Shown: piece by piece, positions 34,660-43,220 of the stretch
Layout: every line of letters begins with the position of its first letter
Position numbering within the stretch: position 1 is the stretch's first letter
Origin: Hyphomicrobium sp. MC1
Lineage (GTDB): Bacteria; Pseudomonadota; Alphaproteobacteria; Rhizobiales; Hyphomicrobiaceae
Assembly: GCF_000253295.1 (NCBI RefSeq)
Contig: NC_015717.1
Location: 310,001 to 374,000, forward strand
DNA: 64,000 bases
Reading direction: 5' to 3'
The notes under the pieces: model-generated
Seen by the model: the letters and a program-made list of their open reading frames with translations, nothing else
Database searches by the model: none
Told to the model about the DNA's origin: nothing
Made by a program: the position numbers and the translations under genes

Positions 34660-35922
34660 ATGGGGGCTTTGCGTTTTTTAGCCTTGGGCTTTGCTGTGTG
34701 CATGGCCCTTGCGAGCACAGTCGCGGCGGCTGATGAGCTCGTTCTACCTTATTCCTGCATAATGGATAGAGGCGTTCCGCGTCTCGCTCCGTCCGAAATG
34801 ACAACGTACCGGATTGTCGGGCCACGGGAAGATCAGCCTTTTACAGCTTGTGCATCTTCAGCGGCTTGGACCTGCGAAACGATGATGGTCCACAAGTTCA
34901 CCGTCGAGTGTGGCGGGGAACGCGTTGCTTGGGCCAAGATGGCCGCTTCAGCCAAGGCGCTGGGCGTCGTCCTGCCGGAAAAACTCCCGCCAGGATATGC
35001 GCCGGTGAGCCGCCTCAAAGGCCGCTTCGTTCTTCCCGGCTTCGGCAAAACGACAATGCTGCCGAGCGTCGTCTCAGAGAAGCTATCGCGCGATGCGGTG
35101 ATCGAGGCGCCGGTGCAGAAGGCAGAGCCTGAATCCGCGGCTTGGGTGACCGTCGTCGATCCTGTCGCAGCGCCTCCGGCTGCGACCGGCAACGCCTTTA
35201 AAGTAGCGGGCGTGATTTCAACGCTTTTGGTGTCGCTCTTGCTCGCGTGCATCGTTCTGGTGCGGCGGCGGCAGCTGATGGCGTTCGAATTTTCATTCGG
35301 TGCCGGAAACGCTGTTCCGGCTGGGGCGCGGTTCTGGGAGTTCGCGGCAGCGCCATTCTCTCTGTTTCAGCGGCGGTTCGAGTCTTGGCGGCCGGGATCG
35401 TCAGCAGTCGACGATGACGACGACGGCTCCGAGATGCTGGCGCCGATCCGTACACGATTGCACGAAACCGAGTTTCTCGTTTCGATGCTTCCAGCTGATC
35501 TCTTGTTGCGCGACGTCCTGACGTCGGAACTCGATAGCTTGCATGATCGCATCGCGGATCTGGGACGTCGTGAGGCGCAGCTCGGCGTGGAGCGGGTCAA
35601 TAGCGCAATCCGGACGATTGTGCGGGATCTCGATCGTGTCAGCCGGATTGCGCAGGGGGCAATGCCGGCTTCGGCCGAGATGCGGGCGTCGGCGGCGCCT
35701 GAACCCGATGTGCCGTCAACAGTGTTCGAGGCTTACCGCATCCTGGGTCTCAACCCGGATGCACCAGATGCGGCGGTCAAGAAGATCGTCGACGCGCTGC
35801 GGATGTCGTGGCATCCGGATCACGCCAAGAACGAAGCCGACCGGCGGTATCGCGAACAGCGGATCAAGCAGGTCAATGCGGCGTGGGACTTGTTGAAGGT
35901 GAAGCGGGCGGCTGCGGCTTGA
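34660..35922 (+). CDS. Exported, membrane-anchored J-domain (DnaJ-like) protein
   Basis: 420 residues. An N-terminal hydrophobic signal (MGALRFLALGFAVCMALAST) is followed by an extracytoplasmic domain with four cysteines (about 20-175), then one membrane helix (VISTLLVSLLLACIVLV, about 186-202), an acidic and helical cytoplasmic linker, and a C-terminal J domain (about 352-415). The last has AYRILGLNPDAP and the diagnostic HPD in WHPDHAK. It could bring an Hsp70 (DnaK) to the membrane in response to something outside; that is inference. The ATG gives a clean signal peptide; the GTG at 34645 is an alternative. Confidence 0.8.
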   Translation: MGALRFLALGFAVCMALASTVAAADELVLPYSCIMDRGVPRLAPSEMTTYRIVGPREDQPFTACASSAAWTCETMMVHKFTVECGGERVAWAKMAASAKALGVVLPEKLPPGYAPVSRLKGRFVLPGFGKTTMLPSVVSEKLSRDAVIEAPVQKAEPESAAWVTVVDPVAAPPAATGNAFKVAGVISTLLVSLLLACIVLVRRRQLMAFEFSFGAGNAVPAGARFWEFAAAPFSLFQRRFESWRPGSSAVDDDDDGSEMLAPIRTRLHETEFLVSMLPADLLLRDVLTSELDSLHDRIADLGRREAQLGVERVNSAIRTIVRDLDRVSRIAQGAMPASAEMRASAAPEPDVPSTVFEAYRILGLNPDAPDAAVKKIVDALRMSWHPDHAKNEADRRYREQRIKQVNAAWDLLKVKRAAAA

Positions 35923-35944
35923 TAACGGTGATTGTAGAGAAATA

Positions 35945-35975
35945 AACGGCACCGCGATTTGCGATGCCGTTCATT
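35945..35975 (+). terminator. Hairpin terminator after the J-domain gene
   Basis: AACGGCA (35945-35951) pairs with TGCCGTT (35965-35971), with an extra CGC/GCG pair inside and ATTT loop. Followed by a short T-containing stretch (TTCATT). It sits 23 bases past the stop and could also serve the minus-strand small gene. Confidence 0.6.
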
Positions 35976-36005
35976 CGAGTCCTGGTTTGCTGTTCTTGCC
36001 TGTCA

Positions 36006-36206
36006 TCAGGATGAAGAACGATGTGCGACCGGAAGATTACGGACTTCCTCCTCGGTCAGCGGCTGTTGCATATCGGCTAATTCATAATTGCGCCGGTTGG
36101 CCCGGCTCAAATCGCGCTGGGCACCAATGCGTCGCGTCAGGGTTTCCCCGTCCTTCCCGCGCACGACGCCGATCTTACCTCTCAGAGGAAAGCGGTAAGT
36201 GCTCAT
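36006..36206 (-). CDS. Small basic protein, unknown
   Basis: 66 residues, strongly basic in the middle (LTRRIGAQRDLSRANRRNY) with an acidic patch (PLTEEEVRNLP) near the end. No membrane helix and no domain that I recognise. The case for it being real is a strong AAAGGAG ribosome binding site 7 bases before the ATG on the coding strand, and the absence of any competing gene. It lies alone between the J-domain gene and uvrD. The 273 bases to the right (36207-36479) hold only a short hairpin (36328-36345, GCCGGT/ACCGGC). Confidence 0.45.
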   Translation of the reverse strand: MSTYRFPLRGKIGVVRGKDGETLTRRIGAQRDLSRANRRNYELADMQQPLTEEEVRNLPVAHRSSS

Positions 36207-36479
36207 GGATAGCTCCTTTCAAGGACTCTACCCTCCCAAACCAAGAATTCCCGCTCGAGTTTCACGCTCCCGCAACTTTTTTTTCATTTTATTTCAGGGA
36301 CTTAGATCGCAACGCATGCGTCGTCGGCCGGTAATGAACCGGCGGCGCAAAGATTTACAGCAGCTGATGAACCCCCACAGCTCAACGAGCAGTGGAGCGT
36401 ATGCCTCAGAATTGCGGCAATATGAAGAAACTGGCGGCGAGACTTCGGCACCACCTGAGTATTAACTATAGCGGGTTGG

Positions 36480-38930
36480 TCATACGACGTCAACGAAACT
36501 GGCGACGACCCGTTTGGTCGAGCCGTCATCGAACTCGATCGTCAGTTTGTTACCGTCGACGTGGGTGACGGTCCCGAGCCCGAATTTTTCGTGACGGACC
36601 CGCGTGCCAGTCTTGAACGAGGGGGCGGCGGCGGTTGACGCTGCGACGAGTTCGCCTTCAAGCGTCAACGGGCCGCGTGACCGCTTCTTTTGTTTCTGAT
36701 CGCTCCGGCTCCAGGACTGCTGGGCGCGTTGCCAGCCGGGCGTATTGTAGCTCGATTTGAACGGTTCGGCGCCGCCTGCGCGGTCAAACCGGCTGGTGCC
36801 GAACGAGCCGCCGAAGCCGAACGGGTTCTGCCGGCCGCCGTAGGGCATCTCGCTTTCGACAATCTCGACGGTCGCTTCGGGCAGCTCATCAACGAAGCGC
36901 GACGGCAGTGCCGACTGATAGAGACCGTGCGTGCGGCGGTTCTGCGCAAAGGAAATCTTGGCGCGGCGCTTGGCGCGCGTCAGCCCGACATAGGCCAGCC
37001 TGCGTTCTTCTTCGAGGCCGGCTTTCCCGCTTTCGTCGAGCGAACGCTGATGGGGAAACAGCCCTTCCTCCCACCCCGGCAGGAAAACGATGCCGAACTC
37101 CAAGCCTTTGGCGGCATGCAGCGTCATCAAGGAGACGCGGTCGCCATCGTTTCCCTGGTCGGCGTCCATGACGAGCGACACATGTTCGAGGAAGCCCTGG
37201 AGCGTGTCGAAGTCGTGCATGAAGCGCACGAGTTCTTTCAAGTTTTCAAGCCGCGTCTGCGATTGCGGGCTCTTGTCCGCCTGCCACATGGCCGTGTAGC
37301 CCGATTCATCGAGGATGAGTTCGGCGAGGTCGGTGTGGCGCATGTGCTCCAGATTGGCGCGCCAGCGTTCGAACGATTGCGTAACATCGAATAGAGATTT
37401 TCGGGCTTTCGGCGTTAGCTCGTCGGTTTCGATGATCTCGCGCGCGGCTTGATATAGAGGAATGGAGCGGGCGCGAGCCAGCTCGTGAATGCGCTTGATC
37501 GTCGTATCGCCGAGGCCGCGTTTCGGCACGTTGACAATGCGCTCGAATTTCAAGTCGTTCGCTGGATTGGCGACAACGTCGAGATAGGCGATGGCGTCCT
37601 TGATTTCCTGGCGTTCATAGAAGCGAGGGCCGCCGATGACGCGATAGGGGAGGCCCAGCGTGATGAAGCGATCTTCGATGGCGCGCATCTGAGACGAGGC
37701 GCGGACGAGCACGGCCATATCGTTCAATGGTTCGTGGGCGCGCTGCAGGTTCTCGATGTCGTCGCCGATGGCGCGGGCTTCGGCCTCGTCGTCCCAGAAG
37801 TTTGCGACTTTGATCTTCGCGCCTGAAGCGCCGTCGGTGAAGAGCGTCTTGCCGAGGCGGTCTTTGTTCTTAGCGATCAGGCCGGAAGCGGCGGCGAGAA
37901 TGTTGGCGGTCGAGCGGTAATTGCGCTCCAGGCGGATGACTTTCGCGCCTGGGAAATCTTTCTCGAAGCGCAGGATGTTATCCACTTCGGCGCCGCGCCA
38001 GCCGTAAATCGACTGATCGTCGTCGCCGACGCAGCAGATGTTCGGCGATCCTTGCGCGAGAAGCCTGAGCCAAAGGTACTGCGCGACGTTGGTGTCCTGA
38101 TATTCGTCAACCAGGATGTAGCGGAAGCGGCGATGGTAATCGGCGAGCACGTCGGGGTGCTGGCGGAACAGACGGATGCATTCGAGCAATAGATCGCCGA
38201 AGTCGCAGGCGTTCAGGTCTTTGAGGCGCGCCTGATAGGCGGCGTAGAGTTGCGCGCCCTTGCCGGCCGCGAAGGAGAAGGCTTCGCCGCCCGGAACTTT
38301 GTCGGGCGTCAGGCCGCGGTTCTTCCAGCCGTCGATCAGACTTGCGAGCTGGCGTGCGGGCCAGCGGTCCTTGTCGATACCTGCTGCCTCGATCACCTGT
38401 TTCAGCAGGCGAACCTGATCGTCGTCGTCAAGGATCGTGAAACCGGGTTTCAGATCGACGAGTTCGACGTGACGGCGCAGAATCTTGACGCCGATCGAAT
38501 GGAACGTGCCGAGCCACTGCATGCCTTCCAGCGTGCCGCCGATCAGCGAGCCAATACGCTCGCGCATTTCGCGGGCGGCCTTGTTCGTGAACGTGACGGC
38601 GAGGAGCTGCGAGGGATAGGCGCGGCCGGTTGCCAGAATATGGGCGATGCGGGTCGTCAGAACGCGGGTTTTGCCGGTTCCGGCGCCGGCCAGAACCAGG
38701 AGCGGGCCTTCGGTCGTTTCGACGGCTTCGCGCTGCTCCGGATTGAGGCCGTCCAGATACGTCGGCTGGCCGCGAGACGCCGCAACGGCGCGCGCCGAAA
38801 TCGACATACCACTCTTGCCGCTCTCGTGCGGTTTCGCGGCGGGAGCGTCGGGCAAATCGAACGGCGGATCGTCGTCATCGTGCGGCAAATCTGCGCCGCC
38901 GGCAGCGTCCGGCTTTTGAATCGAGGTCAT
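36480..38930 (-). CDS. uvrD: ATP-dependent DNA helicase UvrD/PcrA (SF1A)
   Basis: 816-residue 3'-5' helicase of mismatch and excision repair. Seen: a charged N-terminal extension of about 60 residues, LNPEQREAVETTEGP (Q motif), Walker A AGAGTGKT, DEYQDTN (motif II), GDDDQSIYGWRGA (motif III), LTLHAAKGLEFGIVFLPGWEEGLFPH (motif V; landmark MTLHAAKGLEF) and VGLTRAKRRA (motif VI). The C-terminal Tudor-like segment VRHEKFGLGTVTHVDGNKLT is typical of UvrD/PcrA. The ATG at 38930 was chosen; the longer N terminus starts in low-complexity sequence. Confidence 0.93.
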   Translation of the reverse strand: MTSIQKPDAAGGADLPHDDDDPPFDLPDAPAAKPHESGKSGMSISARAVAASRGQPTYLDGLNPEQREAVETTEGPLLVLAGAGTGKTRVLTTRIAHILATGRAYPSQLLAVTFTNKAAREMRERIGSLIGGTLEGMQWLGTFHSIGVKILRRHVELVDLKPGFTILDDDDQVRLLKQVIEAAGIDKDRWPARQLASLIDGWKNRGLTPDKVPGGEAFSFAAGKGAQLYAAYQARLKDLNACDFGDLLLECIRLFRQHPDVLADYHRRFRYILVDEYQDTNVAQYLWLRLLAQGSPNICCVGDDDQSIYGWRGAEVDNILRFEKDFPGAKVIRLERNYRSTANILAAASGLIAKNKDRLGKTLFTDGASGAKIKVANFWDDEAEARAIGDDIENLQRAHEPLNDMAVLVRASSQMRAIEDRFITLGLPYRVIGGPRFYERQEIKDAIAYLDVVANPANDLKFERIVNVPKRGLGDTTIKRIHELARARSIPLYQAAREIIETDELTPKARKSLFDVTQSFERWRANLEHMRHTDLAELILDESGYTAMWQADKSPQSQTRLENLKELVRFMHDFDTLQGFLEHVSLVMDADQGNDGDRVSLMTLHAAKGLEFGIVFLPGWEEGLFPHQRSLDESGKAGLEEERRLAYVGLTRAKRRAKISFAQNRRTHGLYQSALPSRFVDELPEATVEIVESEMPYGGRQNPFGFGGSFGTSRFDRAGGAEPFKSSYNTPGWQRAQQSWSRSDQKQKKRSRGPLTLEGELVAASTAAAPSFKTGTRVRHEKFGLGTVTHVDGNKLTIEFDDGSTKRVVASFVDVV

Positions 38931-39174
38931 AGAACTCAGGTAACCCACCGAAGCTGATCGTACAACTGGCGCGGCGCGGCGCCGCGGTGGATCGAGGTTC
39001 CGGCAACAGCAGACCGAAATACGGCCCAAAAAACGTCAAACGCCTGGAAATGAGCCAAATTTCAAGTTCAGAGTATTGTGCTCACGTGCCATACAGGTGG
39101 GCGCGGCAAGGGCGTAGCTTCGATCACGTCTGCCGGTGTGCATTGCGTGTCGAGCACGATTGCAAGAGACGCTC

Positions 39175-42100
39175 ATGAACAACGGGCTATTATTCCTCGG
39201 CGGACTCCTCGTTGCTATTTTCGCAGCGTTGTTCGCCGTGCCGAATTTCATCGACTGGAACAGCTATCGCGGCGTTTTCGAGGAAGAAGCCTCGAAGGTG
39301 CTGAGCCGCGACGTGCGCGTCGGTGGCAACGTCAACTTAAAGATCCTGCCGGTTCCCTACGTCCGATTCGAGAAAGTCCGTATCGCGAGCGTTTCCGGCC
39401 AGACCGGACAGCCGTTCATTCGCGCCGACAGCTTCACGATGTGGCTTTCGGTGGCGGCGATGCTTCGCGGCGTATTAGAAGCCAGCCAGATCGAACTCGA
39501 AAAGCCCGTTCTCAGCTTGTCCGTCGACGACAAGGGCGTCGGCAACTGGTCGAAGATCGAATTGCGGGCAGGCGATTTGCCGTTCGTTCCGCGCGACGTC
39601 GCGCTGCGGTCGGTGCAGATCACGGACGGCGCGGTGTCGATCTACAACGCTGCGTCAGAGCAGATCGCTGCCGTTGACGGTATCGACGGGGTGTTTTCGG
39701 CAGATGGGATCAGAGGGCCGTTCCGGTTCAACGGTTCGGCGTCATGGGCCGGAGCGGAGCATGACGTCAAATTTGCAACCGACGTCCCGGCAAGTGACGG
39801 CGCGTTCGCACTCAAGCTTTCAGCGCGTACGGACCATGCGCCGAACGTTCTGACGCTCGATGGGCGGGTCTATAACGCCAGTGAAAAGACAACGTTTAAG
39901 GGACGATGGACCGGGAAAGTCCAAGTGCCGGGAAGCCCAACGGTCGAACCGAACGGAAAAGCGCCGCCGCCGCTTATCGATCTTCGCTCCGATGTGACGG
40001 CGGATGCACTGGCGGCCAAGTTCGAAAACCTGACGTTGACGCTCGATAACGCTGCCGAACCGCAGACCATTACGGGGGCGGCCGTTGCAAGCTGGTCGCC
40101 GTCGCCGCGGCTTGACGTGACGCTCAATTCGAAATGGCTCGACATCGACTGGCTGGCGGGCGCGGGCAAGGGCGGCGCCGGGTTTTCGAAGCTGAGGCAA
40201 CTCGCGCTTGGGGTGATGCAGTCGGTCGCGGGAGACAGCCAGGCATCGACGAAGATCAATCTCGAACAGGTCAAGATCGGCGGCGAGAATGCGGGCGGCC
40301 TTTCAATCGATGCCGAACGGCAGGGAAGCGTTACGCATCTCAAGACCTTTAAGGTGAGCCTGCCGGGCGGATCGCGTCTCGATCTCGCTGGCGATTTGAG
40401 GAGCAAGGACGGCAAACTGAGCTTCCTGGGCCGGGGGTTCATCGGCGGGGCGAGCTTCGGGCGTTTCAAGGCGTGGGCGGATAAGTCCGGCATTCCGATC
40501 GACGTTAACGCCGATGGCGCGTACTCGGCGGCCGGTAAGCTCGAAATTGACGATAAGAGATTTTTTCTGACAGACGCGTCGGGCGACATTTCAGGTAAGC
40601 CGCTCGCAGGCGAACTCAAGGTGACGCACGGAGATCGAGAGCGCACGGAGATGACGCTTCAGGCTGCCGATCTCGATACGCAGGTGGTCTTTCCGAAGAT
40701 CTCCCAGGCGCTGCGTTCCGAGTTTCGCAAATCGCTTGGATTGGCGTCTGGAAAGGATGATCGCAAAGCGGACGAAGACCTGCCGAGCGATGTTCGTCTG
40801 CGCGTAATCGCGGGGCGGCTGACGGATGGCCAAGATAGCTACCGGGATGTCGACGTGTCGTTCGCGATCCAGGGACGGAAGGTCAGTCTGCCGGTCGCGA
40901 AACTGACGACCGACAGCGGCCTCGAAATCGGCCTTGAGGGTCGGATCGAAACGCAGGACAGCGGTCCGGTCGGGACCTTGGCTTATGATCTTGTCGGGCC
41001 GTCGGCCGATGCGATGCGGGATCTTGTTCGCAAGGCTGGTCTGCTCGATGTGGTCGGAGAGGATCGCTTCGGCGGATTGAAAGACGGCAAGATCGCGGGT
41101 CTCGTTCGTCTGGGTCTTCGAGGGCCGAAGACAGCCGACTTGACGTTCGATGGTCTGCTCGACGGTTCGAAGTTTGATGGCAGGGCCGAGTTCGATGGTG
41201 GCATTGCGAATTGGCGCACCCAGCCGAGCCGGCTGCAGGCGACGCTCGATGCGCCGACACTGTCCGGGCTTCTCGCGACGCTCGGGCGAGACAGTGGTGG
41301 TATCGCAGCCCAATCGCAGAAGCCGGCGCTGGCGTCGCTGCTGACCAGTGGGCCGCTAGGCTCCGGTGCCGTCTCGCAAATCGAGATTTCGTCGGAAGAT
41401 TTCGATATGCGGTTCCGCGGGCGCGCCCAATGGCCGGAGACATCGGACCTTGCCTTGAACGGGCTGCTCAACGTCAAAGCCGCACAAAGCGCGCAAGCTT
41501 TCGCCGTTGCCGGACTATCGTTGCCCGGCGGTCTGACGGACGTCCCGTTGCAGGGTACGTTGGATCTTCATCGCGACAAGGGTGCGTGGATCGTCACGGC
41601 GCAGAACGTTTCGCTGGGAGATTCCTTGCTATCGGGGCGGGTGACGGCTGCGACAGCGAGCGGAGCGACGACGATCGACGGCAATATATTCGCCAATCGC
41701 GTTATGGTTCCGGCCCTATTGTCGGCCGTGACGGACGCGCCCGCGACTGTTTCCGTCTCAGCAGCGCCAAATGCTTCTAACCAGAACGCCGTCAATGGCG
41801 CCGCTGTAGCGCAAGTCTGGCCGGAAGGGCTTTTTGATTTTGCAGCGCTCGGCAACACAACGGTAGCGCTGAAGGTCGGTTTTAAATCGCTGGGGTTGAG
41901 CGAGGGATTGGCGACGGGCGACGGCACGATGATGGTTGCGCTTGCGCCCGGAAAGCTGTCGATCTCCGATATTAAAGCGGCGGCGGCCGGTGGCCAGTTC
42001 GCCGGATATGCCAGCTTGGAGAAAGTTTCGAACGGCGTCGCATTCGCATCGGAGTTGAAGCTTGATGATGTGAAGCTGGCGACGCTCAATTCGGGTGGCA

Positions 42101-43161
42101 AAGGCTCGGGCGCCTTCGAGCTGCATACGGAAGCGCGGGCGCAAAGCCCGGCGGGGCTGATCGCCGTGATGACGGGAGCGGGCACAGCAACCCTATCCGG
42201 GGCCGGATTGACGGGGCCGTCGCCAACCGCCGTTACGAACGTCGTCGACGATGTGATCTCGGGCACCGTTCAGAATGACCCGTCATCTATTGCGAACGCT
42301 CTGGTCAGTGAGGTTGGATCGTCAGAGTTGACGCTGGGAGACCGCAAGCTTGCGATTTCCATTTCCGACGGGACGCTGAAGCTCAGCAATATCGATCTGC
42401 GCAGCGTGGTCGGCACGGCTGAGGGAGCCGTCTCGGCCGATCTTGCGACCCTTGGCATGAGCGCGTCGTTCCAACTGACATCGGTGGTTCCGCCGGCGCT
42501 TGCACCCGCAGCGCAGACGTCAAAACGCAAGGCCGCGGCCACGGCGAAATCTGAACTGCCGGCTGCAATCGTGCTCTACAGCGGGGAACTCGGCCGGCTT
42601 GCCTCCCTGTCGGTGAGCGCCGATGTCGGCGATCTGCAGCGTGAACTCACGGTGCGCCAGATGGAGCGCAACGTGGAGCAGCTCGAGCAGGCGCGGCGGG
42701 CGGACGAAGAACGCGCGCGGCTGCAGAAAGAAATGGACGTTAAGCGGAAAGAAGCCGCGGATCGCGCTGCGGCTCAGCAAAGGATCCAGCAGCAGCAATT
42801 GCCGCCGGTCATTCCGGAGTCGGCGGGGACTGCGGTGCCGTCTCAGGGCAGCAGTGAGAACGATCCGGATGATTTTTTCGGATCGGCGCCGCCTCCCGCC
42901 AGGGCGGGGCAACAGCCGTACAACCGATCCACATTGGAGCCGCAGTCACAGAACTTGAACGGCCAGGCCCGCAACGCGGCGAGTGGCGGACAAACTGCCA
43001 CCGGACAGCCGGCTGCGATTGATCCGGCGACCGGACTGCCCATTCCGAAACCGGTTCCGGCCGTGAAGCCGACGGTCACACGGACGACGTTGCCACCCAA
43101 ACCCGTCAAGCGGCGCACGTCGGCCGACGAAATGATGAAGTCGTTCGGCGGTTATCCCTGA
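39175..43161 (+). CDS. AsmA-family protein, very large, inner-membrane anchored
   Basis: 1328 residues. One N-terminal membrane helix (GLLFLGGLLVAIFAALFAVP, about 4-23) is followed by the AsmA N-terminal domain (DWNSYRGVFEEEASKVLSRDV) and a long periplasmic region of beta-rich repeats. A second AsmA-like C-terminal block lies near 1000-1130. AsmA/TamB relatives are thought to form lipid-conducting bridges from inner to outer membrane. The tail is unusual: a charged coiled coil (about 1155-1205, LEQARRADEERARLQKEMD) and then a proline- and glutamine-rich disordered end. Divergent from uvrD with a 244-base gap; convergent with lepA. Confidence 0.85.
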   Translation: MNNGLLFLGGLLVAIFAALFAVPNFIDWNSYRGVFEEEASKVLSRDVRVGGNVNLKILPVPYVRFEKVRIASVSGQTGQPFIRADSFTMWLSVAAMLRGVLEASQIELEKPVLSLSVDDKGVGNWSKIELRAGDLPFVPRDVALRSVQITDGAVSIYNAASEQIAAVDGIDGVFSADGIRGPFRFNGSASWAGAEHDVKFATDVPASDGAFALKLSARTDHAPNVLTLDGRVYNASEKTTFKGRWTGKVQVPGSPTVEPNGKAPPPLIDLRSDVTADALAAKFENLTLTLDNAAEPQTITGAAVASWSPSPRLDVTLNSKWLDIDWLAGAGKGGAGFSKLRQLALGVMQSVAGDSQASTKINLEQVKIGGENAGGLSIDAERQGSVTHLKTFKVSLPGGSRLDLAGDLRSKDGKLSFLGRGFIGGASFGRFKAWADKSGIPIDVNADGAYSAAGKLEIDDKRFFLTDASGDISGKPLAGELKVTHGDRERTEMTLQAADLDTQVVFPKISQALRSEFRKSLGLASGKDDRKADEDLPSDVRLRVIAGRLTDGQDSYRDVDVSFAIQGRKVSLPVAKLTTDSGLEIGLEGRIETQDSGPVGTLAYDLVGPSADAMRDLVRKAGLLDVVGEDRFGGLKDGKIAGLVRLGLRGPKTADLTFDGLLDGSKFDGRAEFDGGIANWRTQPSRLQATLDAPTLSGLLATLGRDSGGIAAQSQKPALASLLTSGPLGSGAVSQIEISSEDFDMRFRGRAQWPETSDLALNGLLNVKAAQSAQAFAVAGLSLPGGLTDVPLQGTLDLHRDKGAWIVTAQNVSLGDSLLSGRVTAATASGATTIDGNIFANRVMVPALLSAVTDAPATVSVSAAPNASNQNAVNGAAVAQVWPEGLFDFAALGNTTVALKVGFKSLGLSEGLATGDGTMMVALAPGKLSISDIKAAAAGGQFAGYASLEKVSNGVAFASELKLDDVKLATLNSGGKGSGAFELHTEARAQSPAGLIAVMTGAGTATLSGAGLTGPSPTAVTNVVDDVISGTVQNDPSSIANALVSEVGSSELTLGDRKLAISISDGTLKLSNIDLRSVVGTAEGAVSADLATLGMSASFQLTSVVPPALAPAAQTSKRKAAATAKSELPAAIVLYSGELGRLASLSVSADVGDLQRELTVRQMERNVEQLEQARRADEERARLQKEMDVKRKEAADRAAAQQRIQQQQLPPVIPESAGTAVPSQGSSENDPDDFFGSAPPPARAGQQPYNRSTLEPQSQNLNGQARNAASGGQTATGQPAAIDPATGLPIPKPVPAVKPTVTRTTLPPKPVKRRTSADEMMKSFGGYP

Positions 43162-43220
43162 GCACTGTACCGGGCCGCCAGCCGAACGAAAAACTCGCGC
43201 TACCAGCGCGCCGCTTGATC

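Noticed and set aside
36199..36465. 88-residue plus-strand ORF between the small basic gene and uvrD
   Set aside because: Begins on the ribosome binding site of the opposite gene and has no features of a protein family.
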